This document shows positions 26,110-34,645 of a DNA stretch of 64,000 nucleotides, in pieces (within the stretch, counting starts at the first letter, position 1; each line of letters begins with the position of its first letter). Made by a program: the position numbers and the translations under genes. Origin of the DNA: an uncultured Pontibacter sp. GTDB lineage: Bacteria; Bacteroidota; Bacteroidia; Cytophagales; Hymenobacteraceae. The stretch is taken from NCBI GenBank assembly GCA_947499125.1, contig CANMMP010000003.1, positions 248,001 through 312,000 of the forward strand, given 5' to 3'. The notes under the pieces are model-generated. The model had not been told where the DNA came from. It saw only the letters and a list, made by a program, of their open reading frames with translations, and ran no database searches.

Positions 26110-27606
26110 TTATTTAATGATAGTGATCTTGCGTGTTTCGGTGCCGTTGGTGCTTTTGATGCGCAGTATATAAACGCCGCTTGGTAAGTCCGTAGTGCGT
26201 ATTTCAGCTGTACGGGTGTTAACTTCCTGGCGTAATACAAGCTGCCCTAACCTATTAACCAGCTCCACCTGCAGCGAGTATACGCGGGCTGGCTGCTCCA
26301 GTATGAGGTAGTCTTTGGCCGGAACCGGGTACACGGTAAGTTTGGTTGGAGTTACCTCGATGTATTGTACGCGTGTTTCGGTGCTGCTGTTCTGGCTGTT
26401 GGCTACTGTTAAGGTAACGCTATACTTGCCGGGTTGTGCATACGTAACTTCCGGGTGTTGTTCTGTGGATGTGGCTGGTGTGCCACCTTCAAATTCCCAG
26501 TACCACGAGGTTGGCTTCACTCCTATCGATTTATCCTGGAACTGTACTTCATCGCCGGCTTGTACCAGTGTTTCGGTGGCAGTTTTAAAGTCGGCGCGCA
26601 GGCCGCCGGTGCAGGCTACAGATAACAATAACTTACTTCTGGATGAGCTAAGCATCGCCTGCATATAAGCCGCCTGGCCTTTCGTGAACAGGTTCATGCA
26701 GGCATCGTAGCTATAGTCCATGTAGTTTTGCCACATATCGCCATAAGGCCCGTTGTCGCAGGAAATAATGGTATTGCCCGGGCATCCTTCACTCGCTTCA
26801 TACTGGTTTGGAGTGTCTTCTATGCCGTCAGAGTCGGAGCAGGTATAGCTGCCAGTTCCCCAGATGTGTTCTAAACCAAGCCAGTGGCCAACTTCGTGAG
26901 TAGCAGTACGTCCTTGGTTATACTCCCAGTCATAAGGGTTGTAAGGTGCTTTGCCTACAGCTTCGTAGTGCAGCACTACCCCATCGTACTGCGCGCCTAA
27001 GCGAGAATCCGGGAAAGTAGCCCAGCCTAATATGCCATCGTTCACATTGCCAACCCAGATGTTTAAGTATTGGTCTTTATCCCAGGCGGCAGCACCTCCC
27101 CGGTCCTGGCGTTTAATGTTGTTGTTAGATGCATCAAACCCTTTTGTGGAAGTATAGGTACGGGTGATGCCATTTGTTGGCAAGCCATCAGGCCCTGTGG
27201 TGGCCAGGCAGAATTCTATGCCAACATCTCCGGCTACAGCTGCAAAATGGCTGGGGGTGTTTACCCTATCCGCATTCGTTCTCCTGAAGTCTTCATTTAA
27301 AACAGCAAGCTGCGAATAGATCTGCTCGTCGGTAATATTCTGTTCGGGAGTGTTATAAACAACATGTACTACCACTGGTATAGTTACCGGACCGGCCATG
27401 CGCAGAGCCTTTCCTTGTTGCTGCTGGTGTAGGAGTAAGCGTGCTTCTTCTTTTGCTTTTAACTGACGCTGGTTAGTACCGGGCTGTAGTTCTTCTATCG
27501 TTTGCTGGTACAACTCAGTGGCGCAGGTGCGGCCCCGTAGCTGGGCAAAACCCGGCAGAGTCGCAAAAATCATAAGTATAAAACAGGCAAGTAAACAAAA
27601 GCGCAT
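26110..27606 (-). CDS. secreted M43 (pappalysin-type) zinc metalloprotease with PKD and type IX sorting domains
   Basis: A 498-residue extracellular protease. Signal peptide to PGFAQ (about residue 22), propeptide region, then a metzincin domain with the zinc motif HEVGHWLGLEH (HExxHxxGxxH) near residue 235 and a Met-turn within NYMDYSYDACM. A PKD domain (GDEVQFQDKSIGVKPTSWYWEFEGG) follows, then a type A sorting domain (VYPVPAKDYLILEQ...GVYILRIKSTNGTETRKITIIK), so export is by the type IX system. It probably degrades extracellular protein. A -7 box (TAAATTTG on the reverse strand, 27652-27659) lies 46 bases upstream. Confidence 0.93.
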   Translation of the reverse strand: MRFCLLACFILMIFATLPGFAQLRGRTCATELYQQTIEELQPGTNQRQLKAKEEARLLLHQQQQGKALRMAGPVTIPVVVHVVYNTPEQNITDEQIYSQLAVLNEDFRRTNADRVNTPSHFAAVAGDVGIEFCLATTGPDGLPTNGITRTYTSTKGFDASNNNIKRQDRGGAAAWDKDQYLNIWVGNVNDGILGWATFPDSRLGAQYDGVVLHYEAVGKAPYNPYDWEYNQGRTATHEVGHWLGLEHIWGTGSYTCSDSDGIEDTPNQYEASEGCPGNTIISCDNGPYGDMWQNYMDYSYDACMNLFTKGQAAYMQAMLSSSRSKLLLSVACTGGLRADFKTATETLVQAGDEVQFQDKSIGVKPTSWYWEFEGGTPATSTEQHPEVTYAQPGKYSVTLTVANSQNSSTETRVQYIEVTPTKLTVYPVPAKDYLILEQPARVYSLQVELVNRLGQLVLRQEVNTRTAEIRTTDLPSGVYILRIKSTNGTETRKITIIK

Positions 27607-27651
27607 AAGGGTAAGCAGGCAAATAGGGCTACTAAGATACTAAATGTAATG

Positions 27652-27659
27652 CAAATTTA
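27652..27659 (-). promoter_or_regulatory. -7 promoter box of the M43 protease gene
   Basis: TAAATTTG on the reverse strand, exact TAnnTTTG match, 46 bases before the ATG; no clear -33. Confidence 0.45.
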
Positions 27660-27689
27660 CGAGTATAGCTGATAATGAGTGACTTAAAA

Positions 27690-28262
27690 CTATAACGTGC
27701 CCATTATACTATAGCGTAACGAATCTCCGAATATCATTTTTTGTACGCCTTTAACTTCGTAGCCTTGTATGCGGCCGGTTTCAGGATTTGACTCTAGTGT
27801 AGCACTTCTTTTAGAGTAAAAGAGCAGGTTCTCGTCGCGGATAACGGTGCGGAGCTGTTGCAATTTATCTTGTGCGCTTATCTCCAGGTATAAACTCTCT
27901 ACAGGTACTTTAGCATCCTCGGTTTTGGTAAAGCGAATTATCTTACCTCCGTCGGCGGTCTGTTCTTCTTCCCGGTTATAATACTCGCGCAGGGTGGGTT
28001 TGTTAATATCGGCTTCAGCGAAAATAGCCAGCTCATCAGCCCAGTCCAGTTGGTCGAGTTGTATGGTTTCGTCGGGCTGGTCTTCCGTTTTGACAGACTT
28101 TAGTACAGCCGGCTGCTTTGCCTGCAGGCGATCGATCTCTGCCTGCACATAAGCTGCTACATCAAAATCGTTGGGGTTATCTGATACGGGCGGCACTGGC
28201 CTATCGCAGGCAGTAAAAGCCAGTAACGCAACTCCCAACAAGGCTATACTATAGTTCTTCAT
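27690..28262 (-). CDS. hypothetical lipoprotein
   Basis: A 190-residue lipoprotein with signal MKNYSIALLGVALLAFTAC (lipobox FTAC, about residue 19), followed by a polar region without recognised domains. It is encoded 9 bases after gpmI on the same strand, so it probably shares its transcript. Reading EYYNREEEQTADGGKIIRFTKTEDAKVPVESLYLEISAQDKLQQLRTVIRDENLLFYSKR suggests a small beta-rich fold. Outer-membrane or periplasmic-facing location is inferred. Function unknown. Confidence 0.75.
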   Translation of the reverse strand: MKNYSIALLGVALLAFTACDRPVPPVSDNPNDFDVAAYVQAEIDRLQAKQPAVLKSVKTEDQPDETIQLDQLDWADELAIFAEADINKPTLREYYNREEEQTADGGKIIRFTKTEDAKVPVESLYLEISAQDKLQQLRTVIRDENLLFYSKRSATLESNPETGRIQGYEVKGVQKMIFGDSLRYSIMGTL

Positions 28263-28271
28263 AGCTTTAAG

Positions 28272-29798
28272 CTATTTTATAAGTGATGTTCCGGTCATTT
28301 CGGCTGGCTGAGCTATACCCATCAATGCAAGTATAGTTGGGGCTATATCTCCTAACTTTCCGCTGTCTTTCAGCTCGCCGGTAAAGGTGTTACTTACCAA
28401 TACGCAAGGTACCAGGTTTGTGGTGTGTGCTGTGTTAGGTGTTCCGTCCTCGTTTATCATGCAGTCAGCGTTGCCATGGTCAGCAATTACTATAATGTCG
28501 TAATCATTTTCCAGGGCAGTATTTATAACTGCAGCGGCACATTCATCTACTACTTCGCAGGCTTTTACGGCAGCTTCGAACACGCCGGTGTGGCCAACCA
28601 TATCCGGGTTTGCAAAGTTGAGGCATATAAAGTCAGCGCTTTTCTTTTTTAGTTCAGGCACAAGGGTGTCGCGCAGCTCATAAGCACTCATTTCCGGTTT
28701 AAGGTCGTAAGTAGCAACTTTAGGCGATGGGCAAAGCAAACGGCGCTCTCCGTTAAATTCAACCTCGCGGCCACCTGAAAAGAAGAACGTAACGTGCGGG
28801 TATTTTTCAGTTTCAGCAATACGTATCTGGGTCTTGCCGGCTTTCTCCAGCACTTCGCCCAAGGTATTGTTCAGGTTATCTTTATCAAAAATTGATGCTA
28901 CGTTCTCAAACGTATCATCGTAGTTGGTCATGGTAACGTAGTGCAGGTTAAGTTTGTGCATGTTATGCTCATGGAAGTCGCGCTGCGTCAGGGCCTGGGT
29001 TATTTCACGGCCACGGTCGGTCCGGAAGTTAAAACAAATCACCACATCGCCATCTTTTATAGTTGCTACCGGCTCTCCGTCGTTTCCAACACAAACAATA
29101 GGCTTTATAAACTCATCTGTTACGCCGCTGTTGTAAGAATCCAGCATTGAGCCTATCACCCCGTTTGATGGCGTGCCTTCGCCGTTCACGAGCAGGTCGT
29201 AAGCAAGCTTAACGCGTTCCCAGCGGTTGTCGCGGTCCATAGCATAGTAGCGGCCTATTACCGAAGCTATAGTTCCGGTGGTTTGCTCCAGGTGCTCGCT
29301 CAGTTCGTTCATGTACTTTACGCCACCTTTTGGGTCGGTGTCGCGGCCATCGGTAAAGGCATGTATAAATACGTGTTGCAAACCTTCGTCAAATGCAACT
29401 GTGCAAAGCGCTTTCAGGTGCTCAATGTGCGAGTGCACACCTCCATCCGATACAAGCCCGATAAGGTGAACAGGTTTTTTATTTTCTTTTGCGTACTTGT
29501 AGGCGTTGGCCAGGGCTGGCATAGCGCCCAGTCTGCGGTCGGCGATCGTTTTGTTTATCAGCACCAGGTCCTGGTACACTATTCGGCCGGCTCCTATGTT
29601 CATGTGGCCAACTTCGGAGTTGCCCATTTGTCCGTTTGGTAAGCCCACTGCCTCGCCGGAAGCCTGCAATCTGGTTTGCGGATATTTCTGTATTATAGAA
29701 TCGTAGAAAGGGGTGTTAGCCTTTTGTATGGCCGATACAGCTGGGTTGGTGGCTATTCCCCACCCATCCAGGATCACTAAAAGTACCTGTTTATTCAT
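28272..29798 (-). CDS. gpmI: 2,3-bisphosphoglycerate-independent phosphoglycerate mutase
   Basis: Interconverts 3- and 2-phosphoglycerate in glycolysis, independent of 2,3-BPG. 508 residues, full length. The alkaline-phosphatase-like metal motifs are visible: LDGWGI near residue 9, the catalytic serine in NGQMGNSEVGHMNIGAGR near 60, LNFANPDMVGHTG and IADHGNAD near the C-terminus. The start ATG (29796-29798) lies only 4 bases after a perfect -7 box, so the transcript may be leaderless. A lipoprotein gene follows on the same strand. Confidence 0.96.
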   Translation of the reverse strand: MNKQVLLVILDGWGIATNPAVSAIQKANTPFYDSIIQKYPQTRLQASGEAVGLPNGQMGNSEVGHMNIGAGRIVYQDLVLINKTIADRRLGAMPALANAYKYAKENKKPVHLIGLVSDGGVHSHIEHLKALCTVAFDEGLQHVFIHAFTDGRDTDPKGGVKYMNELSEHLEQTTGTIASVIGRYYAMDRDNRWERVKLAYDLLVNGEGTPSNGVIGSMLDSYNSGVTDEFIKPIVCVGNDGEPVATIKDGDVVICFNFRTDRGREITQALTQRDFHEHNMHKLNLHYVTMTNYDDTFENVASIFDKDNLNNTLGEVLEKAGKTQIRIAETEKYPHVTFFFSGGREVEFNGERRLLCPSPKVATYDLKPEMSAYELRDTLVPELKKKSADFICLNFANPDMVGHTGVFEAAVKACEVVDECAAAVINTALENDYDIIVIADHGNADCMINEDGTPNTAHTTNLVPCVLVSNTFTGELKDSGKLGDIAPTILALMGIAQPAEMTGTSLIK

Positions 29799-29802
29799 GG
29801 TG

Positions 29803-29810
29803 CAAATATA
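29803..29810 (-). promoter_or_regulatory. -7 promoter box abutting the gpmI start
   Basis: TATATTTG on the reverse strand, exact TAnnTTTG match, 4 bases before ATG. Transcription starting about 7 bases downstream would leave no leader. Confidence 0.55.
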
Positions 29811-30000
29811 AATATAAATCTGGCAATGGCTGCTGCGCTAACTGTGTCTTAACTAACCTTGCACATTTATAGTTTGTGTAGTTGAAGTGGCTTAGGTGTA
29901 TATTTTAAATATCTCTTAAATACGCTATCTTTATAAGCAGAAACGACATATTAGTTGGCATAGTTTTAGCTTTATGTATGTCATGTTACAATATTTACAT

Positions 30001-30402
30001 ATGAAAAATTTAAAACAGTTTGCTGTAGTGTTCTCGATGCTGATGGTGGTAGTGTTTATGGCTGCAGGCCAGGCAGTTGCGCAGGGTGGAGCGATGGATG
30101 GCGTTAAGTCGTCGATGAAGGCAGGATCATCAAAAGACCTGGCACGTAACTTTAGCAGTGTAGTTGAACTTACCTTAGATGGAAAAGAAGCTACCAGCTA
30201 TAGTAATACGCAGGCTGAGTTTGTAATGAAAAGCTTCTTCAGCAAAAATACTCCTGTAGACTTTACATATAGCCACCAGGGCTCATCAGACAAAGGTCAG
30301 CAGTATGCCATTGGTACCTATACTTCCAAAGCCGGAACCTATACAGTGCTTGTCCGAATGAAAGACAGCAAGGTGCAATCGATGAATTTTATAAAAGATT
30401 AG
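30001..30402 (+). CDS. secreted DUF4783-like protein
   Basis: A 133-residue exported protein; the start chosen is the ATG at 30001 because it gives a clean signal peptide (LKQFAVVFSMLMVVVFMAAGQAVAQ); an upstream ATG at 29974 would add nine residues before it. The mature part contains ASSKDLARNFSSVVELTLDGKEATSYSNTQAEFVMKSFFS, as in Bacteroidota DUF4783 proteins, which often sit next to nadC. Here nadC follows after a terminator, so the link is positional only. Function unknown. Confidence 0.75.
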   Translation: MKNLKQFAVVFSMLMVVVFMAAGQAVAQGGAMDGVKSSMKAGSSKDLARNFSSVVELTLDGKEATSYSNTQAEFVMKSFFSKNTPVDFTYSHQGSSDKGQQYAIGTYTSKAGTYTVLVRMKDSKVQSMNFIKD

Positions 30403-30424
30403 GCATAAGCCACAGATTTTTAGC

Positions 30425-30456
30425 AAGGCTCGGGGTTAATCCCGAGCCTTTTTTTA
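30425..30456 (+). terminator. terminator between the DUF4783-like gene and nadC
   Basis: AAGGCTCGGG / CCCGAGCCTT stem (30425-30434, 30441-30450), followed by a T run. The nadC -7 box (30455-30462) follows directly. Confidence 0.9.
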
Positions 30457-30462
30457 TTTTTG
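30455..30462 (+). promoter_or_regulatory. -7 promoter box of nadC
   Basis: TATTTTTG matches TAnnTTTG and overlaps the T-tract of the preceding terminator; only 4 bases separate it from the GTG start, implying a leaderless or very short leader mRNA. Confidence 0.5.
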
Positions 30463-30466
30463 CACT

Positions 30467-31324
30467 GTGAAACCGACATACCTCAACGAAAAAAGTATAA
30501 GCGACTTTATCGCGATGGCGCTAACCGAAGATATCGGCGACGGCGACCATTCATCGCTGGCGTCTATTCCGGCTGATGCGCAGAACCAGGCGCGCCTGCT
30601 CGTGAAAGACAACGGCATACTGGCAGGCGTGGAGCTGGCCGGTTATATCTTTAAAGCCGTAGACCCCGACCTGCAGGTAGAAGTGCTGTTACAGGATGGC
30701 GCAGCCGTAAAGTATGGTGACATAGCTCTGACTGTAAAAGGCAAAGCGCAAAGTATACTTACTGCCGAGCGATTGGTGCTTAACTGCATGCAGCGTATGA
30801 GTGGTATTGCTACTTACACGCATCATCTTACCGAGCTGATAAAAGGCACTAAAGCCAAATTGCTGGATACCCGTAAGACCACTCCTAATTTCCGGATGAT
30901 GGAGAAGTGGGCAGTGCTGATAGGTGGCGGCCATAACCACAGGTTTGGTCTGTATGATATGATCATCCTGAAAGATAACCACGTGGATTATGCAGGCGGC
31001 ATTAAAGAAGCTATACTTGCTACCCAACGTTATTTGCAGGAAAAAGGCAAGAATCTGCGCATAGAAGTGGAAACCCGCAACCTGGACGAAGTAAAACAAG
31101 CCTTGGATACCGGCGGAATACACCGTATTATGCTGGATAACATGACACCGGATATGATGCGCGAAGCTGTAGCCATGATCGGCGGAAAGTTTGAAACAGA
31201 AGCATCCGGCGGAATAACAGAAGCAACTATACGCAGCGTGGCTGAGTGTGGCGTGGATTATATATCGGTTGGGGCTTTAACGCACTCTATTAGGAGTTTA
31301 GACCTGAGCCTGAAAGCTTATTAA
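30467..31324 (+). CDS. nadC: nicotinate-nucleotide pyrophosphorylase (carboxylating)
   Basis: Condenses quinolinate with PRPP to nicotinate mononucleotide in de novo NAD synthesis. 285 residues, full length. Visible blocks are MALTEDIGDGDHSS near the N-terminus, ERLVLNCMQRMSGIAT, the substrate-binding LLDTRKTTPNFRMMEKWAVLIGGGHNHRFGLYDMIILKDNH and the C-terminal EASGGITEATIRSVAECGVDYISVGALTHS. The start is GTG at 30467, which gives MKPTYLNEKS, the expected N-terminus of bacteroidetal NadC. Nothing co-directional overlaps it. Confidence 0.96.
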   Translation: MKPTYLNEKSISDFIAMALTEDIGDGDHSSLASIPADAQNQARLLVKDNGILAGVELAGYIFKAVDPDLQVEVLLQDGAAVKYGDIALTVKGKAQSILTAERLVLNCMQRMSGIATYTHHLTELIKGTKAKLLDTRKTTPNFRMMEKWAVLIGGGHNHRFGLYDMIILKDNHVDYAGGIKEAILATQRYLQEKGKNLRIEVETRNLDEVKQALDTGGIHRIMLDNMTPDMMREAVAMIGGKFETEASGGITEATIRSVAECGVDYISVGALTHSIRSLDLSLKAY

Positions 31325-31408
31325 GTATAAAATTGGCGGTGCCCGGCAGCCAGCGCAACGTGTGTAGCAGTAAAGCCCGGGCAGATTATCTGATTTTTTT
31401 AAAAAAGA

Positions 31409-31996
31409 ATGCAGCAAGTAAACCAAAGAGGCCACCGGGCACCGCAAGGTCCTGCTCCGGGAGCCATCCGTACAAAAAAGTACCAGTTAGATAAAGATCT
31501 TTTTACCAAAATAGCCCTTGGCAAAGTATGGCGTCGTGAGTGGTGGTATGCCCTTATTCCGTTTGCAGTGGTTATGATCCCGGCTATTTTCAGTTTTTCG
31601 TGGTGGTGGGTAGTGGCTGCTGTTATAGTTACCATACTTTATGTAGCCTTGCGCTCAGCCCAGATTGTTGGTGTAACCCGCGTAGAGCAGGGCAATGTAT
31701 TGTTCGAGAAAGTTAGCTACGACATAGACCAGCGCCAACTTATAATGAAGCGCAATGAGCGCGAAGGCATGGCCATGACCTGGGACATGATCGAGAAAGC
31801 TGAGCGTAGCGATGATGCTTACATGTTATGGTTAAAGCCACCTGCCGATAGCCAGATGCCGGGCGGCTGGAAAGGCTGGATAGCACGTACATTTCAGGCT
31901 CCTGTGTTTTTACACTTACCTTATCGTATATTTGTAGGCGCTAACGATGTGAAGTTGATGGAAAGCATACTGCGTCGTAAAAACCTGCTGGCATAA
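31409..31996 (+). CDS. membrane protein, YcxB-like, function unknown
   Basis: A 195-residue protein with a cytoplasmic N-terminus and two adjacent membrane helices (residues about 46-85: WWYALIPFAVVMIPAIFSFSWWWVVAAVIVTILYVALRSA), followed by a soluble domain resembling YcxB/DUF-type C-terminal domains (YDIDQRQLIMKRNEREGMAMTWDMIEKAERSDDAYMLWLKP). In other bacteria such proteins have no proven role. It follows nadC by 84 bases in the same orientation but no overlap or shared motif ties the two. Confidence 0.65.
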   Translation: MQQVNQRGHRAPQGPAPGAIRTKKYQLDKDLFTKIALGKVWRREWWYALIPFAVVMIPAIFSFSWWWVVAAVIVTILYVALRSAQIVGVTRVEQGNVLFEKVSYDIDQRQLIMKRNEREGMAMTWDMIEKAERSDDAYMLWLKPPADSQMPGGWKGWIARTFQAPVFLHLPYRIFVGANDVKLMESILRRKNLLA

Positions 31997-32094
31997 CCAT
32001 AACAATATTTGTAAGCGTAAATAAGTATAAACTATAAAGTTAGCTACCTTTAAATCAGGGTATAACTATAGGTAAAGTATAAAATCATATAAAA

Positions 32095-32418
32095 ATGAAT
32101 AAGAACGTAATAGCAGTTTTAGCCGCAGTTGGAGGTTTGTTTATGGCTTCATGCGATACTCCAAAAGACCAGCGCCCAAGCTCTAAAGCATCAGTTGATT
32201 ATGTAGAGCCAGGTACACGCAGTACTTTTAACGTATCGGATGCAGGTAGCGCAGAAGTAACCGAAGACGGCGTTGTGCAGGACAGAGTAGTAAACGAAGA
32301 AGTTATGCCAAACCACGATGCGGGTGCGAACACCATCCAGCCAGGCGATAGCATTGACGAAGCTGCTGAAACCAATTCTCCTGCTGGTGCAGTAAAGCCT
32401 AGCACAGAGAAACCATAG
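32095..32418 (+). CDS. small hypothetical lipoprotein
   Basis: A 107-residue lipoprotein with signal MNKNVIAVLAAVGGLFMASC (lipobox MASC at about residue 20) and an otherwise polar, low-complexity body rich in D, E, S and T. No domain is recognised. A single gene ended by a strong terminator at 32435-32477. Confidence 0.7.
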   Translation: MNKNVIAVLAAVGGLFMASCDTPKDQRPSSKASVDYVEPGTRSTFNVSDAGSAEVTEDGVVQDRVVNEEVMPNHDAGANTIQPGDSIDEAAETNSPAGAVKPSTEKP

Positions 32419-32434
32419 GTTAACCGGCTTTAAT

Positions 32435-32477
32435 AAAAAAACCTGCCCTTGCTACAAAGCAGCGGCAGGTTTTTTTG
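32435..32477 (+). terminator. terminator after the small lipoprotein gene
   Basis: AAAAAACCTGCC (32435-32447) pairs with GGCAGGTTTTTT (32464-32476); an inner GCT/AGC pairing extends the hairpin. Confidence 0.85.
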
Positions 32478-32554
32478 TGCTTTAGCAACTATAACCCGAT
32501 TTGCCTATCCCTGGCGGTATGTTTGCGTATAGGCAAGGTCTGATTATTTTAGGC

Positions 32555-32562
32555 TATATTTG
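32555..32562 (+). promoter_or_regulatory. -7 promoter box of the methyltransferase-ZIP unit
   Basis: TATATTTG, exact match, 33 bases before the ATG at 32596. The nearest TTTG upstream is too distant for a standard -33. Confidence 0.5.
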
Positions 32563-32595
32563 CAGCGAAATCTGCTTTTAGATTAAACAACTGAA

Positions 32596-33333
32596 ATGGC
32601 ACAACAGGAAGAAGAGTGGTTCAGTACCTGGTTCGACTCGCCCTACTACCATATATTATATAATAACCGCGACGAGCAGGAAGCACAGCATTTTATGGAT
32701 AAGCTGCTGACTTACCTGCACCCAAAGCCGCACGAAAAAATTATGGACCTGGCCTGTGGCAAGGGCCGCCATTCGGTATACTTAAATCAAAAAGGCTACG
32801 ACGTTACCGGCATCGATCTGTCGGAGCAAAGTATAGCTTTCGCAAAACAGTTCGAGAACGAGCGTTTGCAATTTGGTGTGCACGATATGCGCCAGGTGTA
32901 TAAACCTGAGGCGTTCGATTTTATACTTAACCTGTTTACCAGTTTTGGCTATTTCGAGAACGAGACAGAAAATGTAGTTGCCCTTTGCGCGGTTGCCAAA
33001 TCATTGAAGCATGGCGGTAAGCTGGTGATCGATTTTATGAATACCGACCTGACCATTGCTAACCTGGTGATGGGAGAAGTTAAGGAAGTAGATGGTATCA
33101 CCTTTTATATTAAGCGTGGCGTAGAGAACGGCTTTATAGTTAAAACCATCCGATTTACTGATAAAGGCAAAGACTACTGTTTTGAAGAACGGGTACGTGC
33201 CTTACGTCAGGAAGATTTCCTGGAGTATTTTGGTATGGCCCAGCTTAAGTTAGTAGAAACATTCGGGGACTATAATTTAAAGCCTTTTAGCCCGGATACC
33301 AGCGAACGTATGATCTTTGTTCTGAAAAAATAA
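32596..33333 (+). CDS. class I SAM-dependent methyltransferase
   Basis: A 245-residue soluble methyltransferase. Motif I is MDLACGKGRHSVYLNQKG near residue 52, followed by DVTGIDLSEQSIAFAKQ, FDFILNLFTSFGYFE as motif IV and HGGKLVIDFMNTD as motif V. C-terminal strands resemble small Bacteroidota methyltransferases acting on unknown small molecules. It is followed 8 bases downstream by a ZIP transporter gene. The substrate is unknown. Confidence 0.88.
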   Translation: MAQQEEEWFSTWFDSPYYHILYNNRDEQEAQHFMDKLLTYLHPKPHEKIMDLACGKGRHSVYLNQKGYDVTGIDLSEQSIAFAKQFENERLQFGVHDMRQVYKPEAFDFILNLFTSFGYFENETENVVALCAVAKSLKHGGKLVIDFMNTDLTIANLVMGEVKEVDGITFYIKRGVENGFIVKTIRFTDKGKDYCFEERVRALRQEDFLEYFGMAQLKLVETFGDYNLKPFSPDTSERMIFVLKK

Positions 33334-33341
33334 CCAGCAGC

Positions 33342-34094
33342 ATGATAGTAGCCATCTTGGTTCTGTTCTTTACAGTAGTGCTGTCGGGTTTCCTGGTGAA
33401 GCTATTCCCCCCGGACAATGTACGCTGGCTTAAAATGGCGCTTGCTTTCAGTGGAGCGTACCTTTTTACCATAACCATAACCCACCTGTTGCCCGATGTG
33501 CTGCTTAGCAACCGCGAGCCGCATGTTGTTGGCTACTGGGTTTTAGCCGGCTTTTTTATGCAGCTTATACTGGAGCTGTTCTCGCATGGGGTAGAGCACG
33601 GGCACATGCATACGCACTCCCACGGCCACCATACCGATGCTATTCCTTTTTTACTGCTGGGTTCTTTGTTTGTGCACTCCTTTTTAGAAGGAAGTATACT
33701 TGTAGAGCAGGACCATCGTGCGGTGAGCCACATGCATCATCAGGGTAGTTTTTATGCTGTGCTAACTGGCGTGGCGCTGCACCATATTCCAGCAGCTTTT
33801 GCGCTTATGTCGGTGCTGTTATCGCGGGTGAAGAACTTTAAGAAGGCTTTTGGCTGGCTGATGGTATTTGCAGTTGGCTCACCATTGGGTATACTGGTAA
33901 GTAACTACCTGTTGGCTAACGAAGTGCCTGGTGGCATGGTGTATACTGCGCTTACTGGCCTGGTAGCCGGCAATTTCCTGCACATTTCCACTACTATCCT
34001 TTTCGAAACCAGCCCCGACCACAGCTTTAACCGCAACAAACTTATTGCAACGCTATTGGGCCTGGTGCTTGCTCTCCTCTCCGACTTTATTTAA
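33342..34094 (+). CDS. ZIP-family divalent metal transporter
   Basis: A 250-residue membrane protein with about seven predicted membrane spans and the ZIP hallmark: a His-rich cytoplasmic loop (HGVEHGHMHTHSHGHHTD, residues about 84-101) between spans III and IV, and conserved LHHIPAAFALMSVLL and LVAGNFLHISTTILFE metal-path helices. ZIP proteins bring zinc or other divalent cations into the cytoplasm. Operonic with the preceding methyltransferase (8-base gap). Metal specificity cannot be read from the sequence. Confidence 0.9.
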   Translation: MIVAILVLFFTVVLSGFLVKLFPPDNVRWLKMALAFSGAYLFTITITHLLPDVLLSNREPHVVGYWVLAGFFMQLILELFSHGVEHGHMHTHSHGHHTDAIPFLLLGSLFVHSFLEGSILVEQDHRAVSHMHHQGSFYAVLTGVALHHIPAAFALMSVLLSRVKNFKKAFGWLMVFAVGSPLGILVSNYLLANEVPGGMVYTALTGLVAGNFLHISTTILFETSPDHSFNRNKLIATLLGLVLALLSDFI

Positions 34095-34171
34095 AGTATA
34101 AACGCAGAGATAAAGCAGAAGCAACTATAAAGTTGATTTTGGCAATCTGTAGAAATGAAAAATAAAAGAAA

Positions 34172-34522
34172 CTATAGAACTGTAGACAGGAGTGTTGCTA
34201 CAAGTGCTTTAACTGTATTTACAACAGCAGGGGCTGCGCTACCATCCGACTCTTCGCCATCTGGGGTAAATGCTTCGCGGAAATAAGCCAATGGGCTATC
34301 AAGTACCTCCGCATCCAACACCGATTTGTCGCGGGCTCTTACGGTCGTTACTTTAGCCTTAGTAGTAGTTACTTTCTGTGGTTTGTTTTGGTCGGTTACA
34401 GGAGCAGTAGTTTGTGCCGAGTTGTTTGCAACATTGTTATTTGCCTGCACTACAGCACATGGCAACGAAAGCAGCAGTACGATAACTGATGCCGGTAAAA
34501 TAACCCTGGTATGTTGCCACAT
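34172..34522 (-). CDS. secreted hypothetical protein
   Basis: A 116-residue protein from the ATG at 34520-34522 (a TTG start at 34537 adds five residues). N-terminal hydrophobic signal (VILPASVIVLLLSLPCAVVQA) then a polar, Thr/Ala/Gln-rich body, TTTKAKVTTVRARDKSVLDAEVLDSPLAYFREAFTPDGEESDG, and a short hydrophobic tail. No domain is recognised. It could be a periplasmic or cell-envelope protein. Confidence 0.55.
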   Translation of the reverse strand: MWQHTRVILPASVIVLLLSLPCAVVQANNNVANNSAQTTAPVTDQNKPQKVTTTKAKVTTVRARDKSVLDAEVLDSPLAYFREAFTPDGEESDGSAAPAVVNTVKALVATLLSTVL

Positions 34523-34645
34523 TTTTCTCACGCCCAAATGTATGTTTTTATTCCCTGAAATACAATTAGTTTGTTGTATATTTTAGAGAATGATTGTTTT
34601 TTTACTGTTAACGTGGGTTATAGCCAAGTAAGTATAGTATAAGCA

